Assembly (NCBI GenBank): GCA_003991915.1
Contig: RQTK01000074.1
Coordinates: 406,706-470,705, forward strand
Reading direction: 5' to 3'
Length of the DNA stretch: 64,000 bases
Source of the DNA: Elysia chlorotica
Lineage: Eukaryota > Mollusca > Gastropoda > Plakobranchidae
The position numbers and the translations under genes are program-made. Numbering within the stretch: the stretch's first letter is position 1; every line of letters starts with the position of its first letter. The notes under the pieces are model-generated. The model saw only the letters and a program-made list of their open reading frames with translations, had not been told where the DNA came from and made no database searches. Of this stretch, positions 36,822 through 61,146 are shown piece after piece.

Positions 36822-36837
36822 ATAGCTGCGAGTGCAG
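36822..36837 (+). other. PSMD1: Candidate end of PSMD1 exon 1
   Basis: ATAGCTGCGAGTGCAG is followed by donor GTAAAT. Joined in phase to the exon at 37277 it gives IAASA then AGVISLLDE, close to the conserved Rpn2 start (MITSAAGIISLLDE in human). No in-frame ATG lies just upstream, so a further 5' exon or an error would be needed. Alternative short starts with a fitting phase are ATGCCAG|GTAATT (36499) and ATGTCAG|GTGGAG (34985). Confidence 0.3.
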
Positions 36838-37276
36838 GTAAATTTTGTGGCCAGCAGGGCCTGGTTTGACCGATGCATGACCCGGCGGGCGTCGTTAATG
36901 GGCGTTCGCTGGGCAGCCCGACAGGTAAACTAATAGTTGGGTAGTTCGTCGCCGTGTTATAGTGTAACCAACCCAACCAGTATAACATCATAGAACACTG
37001 TACAATGCATAATTTACAAAGACTGCTTAATTTTCACAAAATTTACAATGCAGCATCACCTACACTCATTTTCTGAAGCTTTTGTGCAAATTTACCTTTG
37101 AATTTAGAAACAAGTTAAGGATTTTGAGAATTTTCATATCTTAAATTTTATATTTCCATCTCACTTTTTTAAGAGAGAAGAACATTTAAGTATTTATAAT
37201 CATTTGATCCTCATTAATTTTATTTTACAATCAATCCTTGACTATCATGGAATGAATAAACTTTATCTTTTTCCAG

Positions 37277-48996
<11,720 letters not shown>

Positions 48997-49044
48997 AGGA
49001 GCTTTGGTTTTATATAATTTGGACTTGGGACAACAATCGGGCTT

Positions 49045-49050
49045 AATAAA
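49045..49050 (+). terminator. Polyadenylation signal of PSMD1
   Basis: AATAAA 49 nt after the PSMD1 stop codon. Other AATAAA-like hexamers lie farther downstream, so the site actually used is uncertain. Confidence 0.6.
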
Positions 49051-49346
49051 AAATAATTTGTTTTGAAGTGTGATTACAGTATGTATTTTGTAAATCATAT
49101 ATACGTTTCTACTTTTCTTCTTTTGAGTGAATGAGAGATTTGCATCTTTAAAGTGTTATCTTTTTTTTTAGTGTCTGCCATGAGTGTTTAGTTCCTTGGA
49201 ATGGCAAAATGTGTATATCTGCTGGTTATTTTTTTTTTTATGTTTGTGCGTGTGTGTGTATCTGAAATTTATATAAAAATAGACTTTTTTGTTTGTTTTT
49301 TGGTCTTTAACCTATAAAGTATATATTCTGGTACATGTAGACTTTA

Positions 49347-49764
49347 CAGTGGAAACCTCTACAATTATAAACTAAGTCGGATAATTCAAATTTCTCATGA
49401 ACCAAATTTTGCCATAAGAATTAAGATTATTTTTTGCTCTTTGGCTCTGTTGGAAAGGAAGTGATAATTCAAAGTCTTCATTCTTTTAATTCTAAGCTAG
49501 AATTATCAAAAGGCCTTACAAAAGTATCATCTCTCACGCAGAATTAAATGATTCTTATATTGCCCAAAATATGAAGAAATTGGATTGAGAAAAGTTTGCT
49601 ATAGAAAGAAAACAATAGGAAAATACATTAAATGCAATTTTTCACAAACGGTAAGCTGTTGTCTATATTTTTTACAGATTTGTGGTTCAGGTCTGTCCCC
49701 TTATGTAATTTGAACCCTCTTAATTCAAGGTTTTGATTCAATCCCAAGCATTTGAGTATTGAGT
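49347..49764. mobile_element. pogo/Tigger-like MITE, copy 2 (right end decayed)
   Basis: Starts after TA with CAGTGGAAACCTCTACAATT. It shares GATAATTCAAATTTCTCAT, TATAGAAAGAAAACAATAGG and the TTCAATCCCAAGCA end region with copy 1 at 40530-40904. The terminal GGTTTTACTG is not intact. Lies just 3' of PSMD1. Confidence 0.65.
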
Positions 49765-50093
49765 ATAAATATAATTAAATGAGATTGAATAGGAAAATTG
49801 AAAAGGAACATTACCTGCAGCTTTGTCACAATATCCACTTTTTTTTCATTTAAAGGATAATTTTCAATGGAGTGAAACTGTTGAATGACTAAAACATTTG
49901 CAAGTAATAAAGATTGGATACATGATTATCATAGTGTGTTCTAGTTTTACTTATTACAAAAAGTACTGGTTAGTGAGTTCTAATTTTACTGAAACGTTAC
50001 CGTAACATTACTTCACATCAAGTACCGTAGATTTAAATCTTAGTTCAGGGCCTAAAAAGCAAGTAGTCATATTAACTGGAATTAAAACTTTGG

Positions 50094-50346
50094 AGTAAGG
50101 TCGAACATCAGCATATATAGGATATATTGTGGACAGGTCCCAAGACTGACGCCTGACAATTTTATGTGCTGCCACACACGAGACAGGGCGGGGTCGCGGG
50201 GATACCATGACTCTTGTCTCAGCCGATCACATTAGACCAACACCGATCCAACCAGTAGGGGGAGACATCACCAGGGCTCGAACCACGGTCTCCTGGGTGG
50301 GAAGCTAGTGTTGATTTATTTTCTACCGCAGGGCTACCTCGCCCCC
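50094..50346 (-). mobile_element. tRNA-derived SINE, family 1, copy D
   Basis: Minus head GGGGGCGAGGTAGCCCTGCG, box B GTGGTTCGAGCCCTGG (exact consensus), body GCCCTGTCTCGTGTGTGGCA, tail ATATATCCTATATATGCTGA. Nearly full length. Confidence 0.85.
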
Positions 50347-52200
50347 AGGAAATTAAGGTAGGCTAGTTCTTTTCACAATTGATAACAAGAGGGCTCCAGT
50401 TTACATCTAAAAGAAATCAATCTTTCTTCATCACCAGTAAAATTAACCCAATGCTTCTTACTACATTTGTATGAGCCTGTCTCATTAACCAAATTATTGC
50501 GCTAACTAAATGAACTCTCATTGGAAAAGGAACTTACTTCACAAAATAAATCTTGCTACCACCCTTTCTTCAAATTATTATTTTAAAAAATATATTTAAA
50601 CAGACAGAAAAATTATCTAATATATGATATGTATGCTGACATCAATGAAAAAAAATAATTAATGAAGTGAAAAATTAAACAAAAACACACCTTGTTCATT
50701 ATTTCAACTGGTTTATCTTTTTATAGCGGCTCTTTGAGTCTTTCCCATGACATCTGCAATAGCAGAAACCCTATTTTTTTTTTAGACCTGATGACTTAGA
50801 TGATTTAGATCTGGCATTGAATGCATGCGAAAAATAATTTTTTAATTAAATTAATAGTACACTTCAATATATGTGGTGAAGTGCAGGATTACAACTTCGG
50901 GTGTGTTCGGTCTGAACTGATTTGGCTCTGCCGTGCATAAAGATCAGTTTGATCTGCCAACAGGGATGGGGGGGAGTAATGATCAAAAACTTATAAAGGA
51001 TTTGAAATAGTGTCAAAGTCTATGACAGTTCCAGTAAAGGTTGAATTCTTTGACATTTATATTGTTCAAAGTCTCAGTCCATTCTTTAGTAACTGTTGTT
51101 TGTGGCCCAGTGTCGTCATTGTCACTGCTATATAGATCTAATTTTGGTTCCCTCTCCGTCTCAATCTCAACATTAATCATTTAATGTCAGATTCATCACC
51201 CGAATAAACCCCAATGTCCCCAGTTCACTCACCGCTTTTAGAAGCTAAAGAAATCAGGAAGTCCAGGGCCATCTTTTAAAGTTTCAGAAGAAAACTGTAG
51301 ATATATAGATCTAGAGATAAGAATTGCCAAATCTTCAAAAAATTGTTTACAACGTTCTATTCGGTGAAATCGAAAGCTGTAGACGGCTAGTTCCAGTTTC
51401 AACATTGCTCTACACCCAGGCGCTGTTACAACTTACATTGTACCTTGCGTACGCTTTTGTTTCGCGGCACAAGAGAGCTACACCGCTGGAGCATGAAGAA
51501 GTATTGTGTTCAAAGAGATTAAGAATGATTATTTGGACAAAATAAGTAAAACCTGACGTTTTGTAACATAACATGTGGGGTACTAAAAATCCAACCTTTT
51601 GTGAAAAAAGCAACAAACACGAGTTAATTAAATAGGACACACATCCATGTCAGATAGCAGTACATGTAATAGTAGACTTAGGACTAATGCAAGTATCTGC
51701 ATCAATTGGCAGCATCATGCGGGTGTCATTTGTTCAAATTTTTGCCTGTGCACCTGGATACTCTCAATTCTGGAGAGTAGATTGTTTGCAAACTATAGGG
51801 TATACATTTTTTGTACTGTAACGTGGATTGTTGGGGTAATGCACAGTCTCTGTTGTAGAGCCCAGCTATCAGTTATAAAATTATATACAATGTATTGTAA
51901 TTTGTAGCGGGGCTTCAGACAGTGATCCGACATCCACTGGCTCAACACAAATAATAAAGTTAACTCCTTCTTGTAGAAATATTGAAGAATAACTTTATTA
52001 ACTATAAACACGTCTAGGGTATTGAAAATGTTATAAAGAAATCTCTTCAATAATTAAATCCACAGCTGCAATAACAATCTGTGATCAATTCCACAACTGC
52101 AATAGCAATCCGTAATGGCAACACAACGGCTTCTAATAATAATAACAAATGCGCTCAGACTCTCCGACGAACCACAGCATCCACAAAATGAACTCTAGGT
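50347..52200. other. Intergenic, nothing firmly recognised
   Basis: Short ORFs without homology. Near 52050-52110 two adjacent diverged copies of ATCCACAGCTGCAATAACAA / ATTCCACAACTGCAATAGCA form a small tandem repeat. Confidence 0.5.
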
Positions 52201-52224
52201 CACCCCCCCCCCCCCCCCCCCCCC
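52201..52224. repeat. Poly-C run
   Basis: About 22 C in a row after GGTCA, next to the Gypsy remnant. Confidence 0.9.
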
Positions 52225-52299
52225 AATAAAACAACCAAATATAATAATATGTGGCAAAAGAAATCACAATCAAACAGACTGTTACTTTCGTGACTCCAT

Positions 52300-54163
52300 A
52301 AAAAATTATGCAAAAAATGCAAGAAAAAATGGCACATCGAGAACTTTTGCGGATCTTCAGTACACTTTCCGAAAACTAAAAGAGGTCGACCAAAGAAGCA
52401 GCTGGAGGAGGAGCACATTCTAGAAATTGGAGGCTGCACCGAAAAGTTGATTGTCAATATTGCCATAGATTCAGTTTCGACAAAAATGGAGCTCGGCACT
52501 GGTTCAGGACAATCAAAGACTACTACTCTATCTCCAAGAAAGAATCTCGACTCCAGAGCACAGATGTCCGGTTAAAGAGACCTCCACTGGCAAAATGCTC
52601 TCGCCGTTGGGCAAAGTTAGAGTTCCGGTAGAGAAAGAGAACAAGCAGAAATATCTTGACCTCTACATTTTAAAGAAGGGCAATATTTGGACATCAATGG
52701 TTATCGGAATTCCCCGTAAATATCGCTGACATCAAACAAGTTCAGATAACATAAAGCCAGGAACAAAGAAAATCTCTCCAATCTCAAGGATGACTTTTCA
52801 CAATTCTTTGGAACTGGCATTGAAAAGATTAAAGATATGACAGCGTCAATCCGAATCAGAAAAGATGCCAACTCAAAGTTCCTAAAGGCAAGACCAGTAC
52901 CTTTCTCATTGAAAGCTAAAGTCGTAAACACACTAGATGGCTTTGAAAGCCAAGGAGTCATTTCTAAAATCACCCATAGCGAGCGATGGGCTACATCCAT
53001 CGTTCCAGTTCTGAAGACGAATGGTGGCGTCATAATTTTCGGAGATTATAAAATCACCATCAGTCGTGTTTTGGATTCAAAAAGTGGTCTCTCTAGAACA
53101 GGAGAAAGAAGTTCTCCAAAATAGACATCAGGCAAGCTAGTACCTTCAGCTACCACTTGATCACGAGTCAGAAAAGTTGACCACAATTAACACAAGCAAA
53201 TACTGTACGTGCACAACCGCTTAGTATTTGGCATCACGTCTTTGCCAGCATTGTGGCAACGGAACATGGATGATATTTTGTTGGGTATACAGGGACTGCA
53301 ATGCTACCAAGTCGAATCATTGTGTCTGGACGCACAGACAAAGATCACGAAAAGCGTCCCCGGGAAACACTGAACAGACTCCGGACTTCGGACTGAAGGC
53401 CAACTATGGAAAACGCTCCTGTTATCAAAACGTGGTTATCTTTGGTGGTACATGTATCAAGATCAGCGGACAGGAAATACACAAGACCGAAGACAACGTG
53501 AAAGCTGTACAAGAAGCAGCAATACCAGCGTCAAAAACTCAGTTGAGATCATTTATTGGACTGGCGATAATTACCGCAAATGGTTACCAAACATAGCCTA
53601 TACTTTAAAACCGCTGTACGATCTGCTGCAGGGAACACCCCATACAACTGGTCAAAATCATGCCAGACAGCATTCGACAAAATCAAAGATATGATCTAAT
53701 CAGATCTTGTGCTGACCCATTTAAACCCAAAGCTACCTCTCAAGCCCACAACGGACACCTCACCATATTACGGCCTCGGGGCAGTTCTTTCTCACACCGC
53801 AGAGGAAGGAGAAGAGAAACGGATCATTTACGCATCATGCACATTGACTAAGGCTTAACAAAACTACTTTCAGCTGGACAAAAAAAGCACTGGGAGTTGT
53901 GTGGGCAGTCAAGAATTTCTTCTTTTGTCTATGTGGAAGACATTTCACACTGCTGACATACCTCCAACCTCTGAAATTTATTTTCAGCCCAACAAGAGGC
54001 ACGCCAGCCATGACAACAGCAAAGCAGCAAAGATATGCAGCTTTTCTCTCCGGTTTCAACTATACAATCCAGTATTTGAAGTCAAAAGCAAACGCCAACG
54101 CTGACAGTCTGTCCAGACTTCCTTTACCAGTTTCCTCAGTGTGGGGGAGGGGTGGGGAGTAGG
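52300..54163 (+). mobile_element. Decayed Ty3/Gypsy-type pol (protease, RT, RNase H), non-functional
   Basis: In several plus frames: a protease-like IAIDSVSTKMELGTGS (about 52460-52506; the usual DTGS reads GTGS), the RT N-terminus FLKARPVPFSLKAK with TSIVPVLKTNGGV (52850-53040), then a region where the YxDD catalytic motif is missing (near 53295-53320). Further on are KTQLRSFIGLA (53530-53570) and RNase H pieces including LGVVWAVKNFFF, MTTAKQQRYAAFLSGFNYTI and ANADSLSRLPLP (to about 54140). There are many stops and frameshifts, and no integrase or LTRs were seen. It resembles the K02A2.6-like Gypsy group. Confidence 0.85.
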
Positions 54164-54299
54164 TGCTTAAAACCAAGAGGAATACATGTATTTGTGGATA
54201 AAGTGTGAAGCATTAGACAGACACTAAATACAACGAATAAATGAGATTGAAAAGAAGTAAGAGATCACTTACAGCTATTGAAATCACTACCCCACTCTC

Positions 54300-54447
54300 G
54301 CGGCTGCGACAGGAGTCATGATATCCCCGCCCTGTCTCGTGTGTGGCAGCACAGAAAATTGTCAGACGTCCGTCTTGGGGCCCGTCTACAATATAGCCTA
54401 TATAGTGCTGCTGTTGGACGTTAAACCAACCAACCCAACCCAACCCC
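54300..54447 (+). mobile_element. tRNA-derived SINE, family 1, copy E (5'-truncated)
   Basis: Plus-oriented 3' part: CCCTGTCTCGTGTGTGGCAG, TTGTCAGACGTCCGTCTTGG, CAATATAGCCTATATAGTGC, GTTGGACGTTAAACCAACCA, ending in (AACCC)n. Confidence 0.85.
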
Positions 54448-56445
54448 ACTCTCACAAAAGCGTTTTTGTAAGCTTTTGAAATCGACACTGTGTGGTTGAG
54501 CCGCACATCAGTATAAAATCTAACTTAGACCTAATTACATGTAAATACATTATGTACATCTCTGGGCCCTATCTTTTTCTGGACTAAGTGAAAGACGTGT
54601 TGTTTAAATTGAATGTCATGGAGAGAGGGGTGGTTGCGTCCATCGACTAACGGATTAATTACAAGACGTAGGTAGGCTGTCCTACTCCTAATAAATAATG
54701 TGGTCTGCAGTCCAAACGCCAACTCGATCACTCTACATTGTAATTGTACATGTAGTAGGGTCAGCATTTCTAGTCTAAAAATGTCACGAGATTGGATGAG
54801 TCGGGGTGGAAATACACACATGTATCCACACAGCTACAAGCGAGTTCTGTTTTTACGGCACAAGCAATGTCGAGACAGTTGATTTCAGCTTTACTTTACA
54901 TTAATTTTGCTGTAGTTTTTTTTAACTAAAGGCTTTCAGTTATAGTATACCGGTATTCGAGGAGACGAGTTGTACTGTAGGTAATACATATTTTTTTTAA
55001 TGTGTAGATATAGGATTGTTTCCTTTAAGCCTTTTGACATTAGGTGTATAAACCTACAAACACGTGTGACGTTCTCGTCGATGTGTTACGCCAGTCAAAT
55101 AATCTTAACTTAATCCAGTCTGTTACTCGTAATCTATCTACTGCAATTATAACGTTTATGCTACATTTGATATAATCGCAAGTGAAGGCTGTCCCCAATT
55201 GTAAAGCTTAAATAAAGTGATCGCCATCCATTGGATATATGCAAGGGCGTACCTTAAAATATTCTCAGTTCAAACAAGTAGGGTAGAAGCAAAATTAAGG
55301 CTTGGCTTTACACAAGCATGTAAGGCGCAGCGTGGATCTTAAAAAATAAAAATAAAAATTTTGAATTTTTCCTCCGCAAGAATTCCATACAGATGTTTGT
55401 TTTTTTCCCTGTCTTGTCTGATCATCAGCTACTAGCCTACTAGTACTAACTACAGTACGAAGTAGACCATGCGCCCCAATAAACATTGTTCTATTTCATC
55501 AGTCCTTTTTCCATGAGTTTCGACTAACTCCCTATGAAATAATTATCTCATTATTTTCTTACCATAAGTCCAGACTATTTATAGTCCAAAGCGTCGCAAA
55601 TACTTCTCTGTTTACTACTATAGCCAGTTGACCTTTCTACTCCTACATATGGCTTCGACATTCTTCAGCAAAGTTGCATCAAGATATTAGGAAAAATCGA
55701 AGCAGATTGGCAATCAGAAGGCAATATATTGTGTATTGATTGGTCCTCATCGTGTGTGTACTCGCTATCGCTGGTGAGGTCGGCAAAAAATAATATGAAA
55801 TGTTTACAGGGATAAAGACATCGGCAGTTTGTATTAACTAACATGGACCAAAAGATGAGACGTAAATGGTATTTTTCAAGGAAATGTCCACAACTCTATT
55901 GTTAGGAGGTGAACCATGCAAAACAACTGATGGGAATAAACAAAACATTTCCGTGGTATGTGAAAACCAGGACTTATTAATAGGCCGCTAGGTGAAATAA
56001 TCGTCTAATCAATACAGATCAAATGCGGCTATTTTCACCATGCCGATCGAAATACTATTCAACACTATAGTATATAATAATAATCGCGTTCCATTCGTAT
56101 ACATTTACAGAGGTAACTAGTTAAATTATCCTTCATGGTGACGCACATTTCGCAAGGACACTCATCCCTGTAGGCAATAATAGAACTGAGAATCACAACA
56201 TCTAAATTTGGCAAGTTTAATAGGAAACATTAAGCACACCTTTGTATGGAACGATCCTATCCCCTGCTGAATCCAACATTTCTTTTCATTTTAAACGCTC
56301 TTCCCCACAAGATACATACGCATATATATATATATATATCAAATATTAATAACAGCATCACAAAAAAGCGAGTAACACTAACCTATAGACTACAACACTA
56401 TTGTACTGCCACAGACAATAAAATAAATATCCCCCCTCCTCCTCC
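54448..56445. other. Intergenic, nothing recognised
   Basis: AT-rich with short unrelated ORFs and a short AT run near 56325-56340. No gene or transposon protein was recognised. Confidence 0.5.
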
Positions 56446-56628
<183 letters not shown>

Positions 56629-56744
56629 CGCTATTGCCTTACTAATACCAAACCGTTTTTGCTGATTTTATCTTTTTCTTTTGTAATGGCACCATTATAA
56701 GCCCGCACGAACAACCTCTCGTTCCCAACTGGCATAATTATGCG

Positions 56745-57063
56745 CAGTCGCGACTGACACCGCGGGGAACTGGGCCCGCTGTATAAAAGTTCTGGGCCTC
56801 AGATCGGAATCTAGATAAGATTCTCTGTTGAAAGACTTTTAGTTTAAGAACCAGTGACAAAAAAAGACTGTTATATAAAGAGAAGAATATTTGTACGATT
56901 GACTGTGTAATAAAACAGATGAGCTGCTTTTCTACAACCTAAAACTATAGGCCTACTGTCTTGCTATCATCAGCTGCAGAACATTATTTTAACTGCGAAT
57001 AATCTTCTCAACCGAATAATCTTCTCAACCGCTTTTAGTAATCACTTTTACAGGAAGGTAAGT
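56745..57063 (+). promoter_or_regulatory. Candidate TATA promoter with non-coding first exon
   Basis: TATAAAAG at 56782-56789 lies in a GC-rich patch. A perfect 12-bp palindrome CAGTCGCGACTG (56745-56756) lies 25 bp upstream. Transcription would start near 56810-56815. The following 240 bp end at AAG|GTAAGT (57057/57058), a consensus donor. A 7-codon uORF starts at ATG 56919. No coding exon was found downstream in the window, so the target gene is unknown. This could also be an isolated promoter-like sequence. Confidence 0.45.
56996..57029. repeat. 17-bp tandem duplication
   Basis: CGAATAATCTTCTCAAC twice in a row, inside the candidate first exon. Confidence 0.9.
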
Positions 57064-58800
57064 TTTTTTTTTTTTGTGTGTGTGTTACTGTTTTGTTGTT
57101 GTTGCCTTTTTAATCACCAGAGTGAGGTGTTTAAGCTCCGAGTAATTTTTTTCTCATGACTTCTTGAATAAAGGCATAAAAACAATAATTATTGCAGATT
57201 TGCTATAATGTATAATTACAGTAGGGAACATAATATTATTTTACGTCTAAAATATTACTGTATGGCATCATGTGATTTGACACATTTCTGTTGTTGACGT
57301 AAATAACAATTGCTCAATACGTCTTAGGGAGAAAAAAAAAAAAAAGATTTTTTACCATAATTGTGCGTATGAAAATTTTTGAAATTCTAACGTTCACATT
57401 ATTTACTAGAAATGATGATAAAAGTAAAAGGATAAAATATTTCTTTCTTTCTTTCAGATATGTTTCTCTCTAAAAAAATCTATTTCCTCGAAAATAATGT
57501 TCAGTTCTCTAAAGGAACTAAAATAATATAACTAGATTTGTTCGGTACTCAAGCCACTGTAGCAGCTATGCTACAACAACATTAATGAACATGGAGAAGA
57601 GATAAAATGCTTAATCAAATAACTAGATATAGACTTCTATTACTCATAGGTCTACACATAATTTTGTTTATTCTTTCCATTCAACATGTTCACGTGCGGG
57701 GCTCTGCTCGGGTTATAATAATGAATTCTAGATCTATCGAATGGGGGTCTTTCGGGGTTTAAAAACATTCGAACACAATTTAAATTCTATATGGACCTAC
57801 GTCGACTATCATCGAAAAAGGGGGTAAACATGGATCTAAAAGAAATGTTATCTACAAAGAAATACTGTAAAATATCTTAGCGTGAGTTATCAAGACTATT
57901 GATATGCCCTTTTAAGTGGTGCACCCATTTGAATCACATTTACTTTGTTTAGCTTTTTTGGTTTTAAACTTCTATCTCTACAACTATGCTTTATCATTTT
58001 AGTTGCGCACAGTGTCCCAAAATCCAATGGCAAGGATATAACCTACTAGGCTTAGGCCTATCTGGCAAGGATATAACCTACTAGGCTTAGGCCTATCTGG
58101 ATGTAGATCTAGATCTAAATAGACATAATAGTTTTGTTATTATTCTTTTTGGGAATAAAATGCTCATTTTCGTGTCCGATCCTGAATGACTCTCAATGTA
58201 GTCATGCTTAATAATAATTACGATTGTACATGTACTTAATGATTTTTCCGTTCAAAGAACGGGGTCTCAACTTGATTTTTCTGTGAACACATAACCGTTT
58301 TCTTAGAATGCTTGGTTATTTATGAAAACAATTTATGATCTGTAAATGCAATTAGGTGGGTAAGTTTTCTTATGACTAATAAAAAAATGTCCAAACAAAA
58401 GATTATATACTGCAATCAAAAGCAAAAACGACAAAACAAACAAAGTGTTTACACTAGAGTTCTATTTGTGTTTTTCAGCTAGGTAACTATTTGTGAAATT
58501 ATTTTCACTTTCTAAAGGTACGGATTCTGAAGAAACACTAATTTGAGTTATACCACTGAAAATCTATCTGCAATCCTTCAGCTTCGCCCATCCCACTATC
58601 CCCACGAATCGCGTGGGTTCTTAACTATACGAGATAACTTATTATACGTTAAATATAGATAATTATACATCTAACTTCTTCATTGGATGGTTAGAAAATC
58701 CAGAAATATGTACAGTTCTTAAAAAAAAAAAAACACCTTTCCATAATGTTAAACAAGAGAAGTTATGTGATCTCGAAAAGGTACAAATTCAAATAATATG
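57064..58800. other. Possible intron or intergenic, nothing coding
   Basis: AT-rich. Includes a 35-bp tandem duplication at 58028-58097 and no recognised exon. Confidence 0.5.
58028..58097. repeat. 35-bp tandem duplication
   Basis: The unit beginning TGGCAAGGATATAACCTACT occurs twice without mismatch. Confidence 0.95.
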
Positions 58801-58818
58801 TAACTTCAGAATGTCTAA

Positions 58819-58880
58819 GAAACAACAAAACAAAACAACAACAACAAAAACAACAACAGCAACAACAACAACAACAAAAA
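58819..58880. repeat. (CAA)n imperfect microsatellite
   Basis: Mostly CAA units with AAAA and CAG interruptions. Confidence 0.9.
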
Positions 58881-59359
58881 CGCTGTTCATGGCTAAAACC
58901 TTGAGACGGACAGCGTATCTTATAGGTGTTTCCTTTAAGTTTAATTATATAAGAGTTAATGAGAGCAACCATGTATAAACCTTCACACTAAACCTTAGCA
59001 TCAGCAGACCGTGTCGAAAGATTCCATAGAAGGGATCAGGAAATCTTTAGAAATCCATGACACCATTCAGATTTGGTCGATTTATTATTGCTTAGTACGT
59101 GCTTTTTTGTATCGAAAAGAAATTCTCTGATCAATTGGTCAAAATAAAAAGCAAGAACCTAAACTAATGAAGCGTTGAGCTATACATGTTCTCACGCCTT
59201 ATCTGTTAAAAACCGTCACTGCAACAATAGAAAATAAAAGGAGTTTTTTTCTAGGGTAAAAATAAAAATTATACATTGGAAGCATGTCATTTTCAGTTTT
59301 AACCACTGTTAAACCTAAACATTTATTATAGGTATTAGCATTACTGCAAAGTACTAGGC

Positions 59360-59532
<173 letters not shown>

Positions 59533-59779
59533 ATATAGAAATGTATCCACAAAGGAATCAAGAGTACAACAGTTAAGATTACACCTACTCAGTTGCTAAG
59601 GACCTAACAGTAGATGCATGTGCACACGTAATAGGAATAATATAATAATAAAGAGAAGAATACGCACAACTTAGCAACTGAGGGACACAATAAATCAAAC
59701 ACAACTAGAAATTATAGAGAAAATACATGTAAACGTTTCGCCTTTAATGGCTTCGTCAATAATAAAACAGTAATAGTCT

Positions 59780-59780
59780 C

Positions 59781-59870
<90 letters not shown>

Positions 59871-59893
59871 GTAGTACTAGTAGGAGCAGCAGC
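59780..59893. repeat. (TAG)n microsatellite with AGC end
   Basis: About 33 TAG units, slightly interrupted at the right, ending in AGC units. Confidence 0.95.
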
Positions 59894-61062
59894 AGCATTA
59901 GCAGTAGCAGCAGTCTGACCTCAGTTTTATTACTGAAGTATGCTGTGTATGCTCTTTTTCATGATTATCAAACCTGCCTAAGATTTGTATGTTTTACGAG
60001 CTGCTTAAGAGCTCAATAGTAGCTTTGTTCTTTCTTTGAATATAAATTATATGTTGTGATATGTACCGAGGTCTCATTCACAAGTCTGATGATGGGCTGT
60101 ACGGTTTAAATATAATAATTATAATATTGAACTTTTGCTATCTAATTATCTTGAAAACCTTTACATTGTGGCATTCAAGAATACAAACAATTGTTTTTTA
60201 CAAATCGCTTAACTAATGATGTTTTACTCAGTTTTAGGTGTAAAAGCTGGGATGATGTAAGCATCGAGATTAGCCTACCAATCCTGCGGAAAGTCCATGT
60301 TATCCCTGAACAGTAAATCTGTAGCCCCAGCACGGATACTTTATTTGCGTCAAACCAGTGCAGGCAAAATGTTGTTTCAAACGATTTGGGAGTTGCATAA
60401 GCATTTTATGTTCTTAACAGGCGATTTTTCTAGTTCGGGAAGACGCATTACAGCGTAGATACATTTTAACCGTCTAGTGGTGAATGGCTAACTAGGTTGA
60501 TCTTCCGATTGTTTTGACAGTTAGGGGACGTAGCCATGTTTTTTTTTAATTAACTTATTTGATAAAATATTAGATACTATAATTAGTATAAAATGAACAA
60601 GCTTATAAAACTATTTTTTAATGTGAGAGAAAGTTTATGTCTGTCCATTGTTTTTTGTCCTAGCTAGATGAATCTTTTCCCCTTCAAGTAAAGTCAAATT
60701 GTTTTCCGCTCATTCTGATTGTAAAATAAAGTATATCATAGAGATAATATTGGATGGGATATATTTTGATGATAAAAATGAACAGAGAGAAAATGTTTGT
60801 AATGAGATATGATGTAATGAGAGCTCAGTAATGCGTAAATCACGACAATGACCCAGTTCTATAAACATCCTTTCTAAGGGAAGTATAAGTCAAGCTAAAA
60901 GGCAGCTCTGAACAGACAGAATGTTCTCAATCGATCGTAGAAGTCTCCGCAATAAAGCCTTATAAAAGAGGTGTAAAAGCTGTTTGCTTAAAACCACTGA
61001 AACCCGATTGCCCTATCGTTATGATAATGATAGTATAAGTTATTAGTATTACCACATTAGTA

Positions 61063-61063
<1 letters not shown>
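59894..61063. other. Intergenic, nothing recognised
   Basis: AT-rich sequence without recognised genes or element proteins. Confidence 0.5.

Positions 61064-61146
<83 letters not shown>

Noticed and set aside
37204-37276. Upstream ATG extending the PSMD1 open frame
   Set aside because: The extension is not Rpn2-like and contains the polypyrimidine tract and AG acceptor (TTTTTCCAG) just before the conserved sequence, so it is intron.
50270-50346. Possible tRNA gene (box A and box B)
   Set aside because: It is the head of a repeated SINE family with a long shared body, and the head does not fold as a complete modern tRNA by eye.
57541-57580. Similarity to the start of the TONSL-like duplication (CCACTGTAGCAG)
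   Set aside because: Only a dozen bases match exactly, too short to claim a third copy.
58028-58097. Start of a CRISPR-like or satellite array
   Set aside because: Only two copies with no spacers. CRISPR is not expected in an animal genome, and none was seen anywhere in the window.
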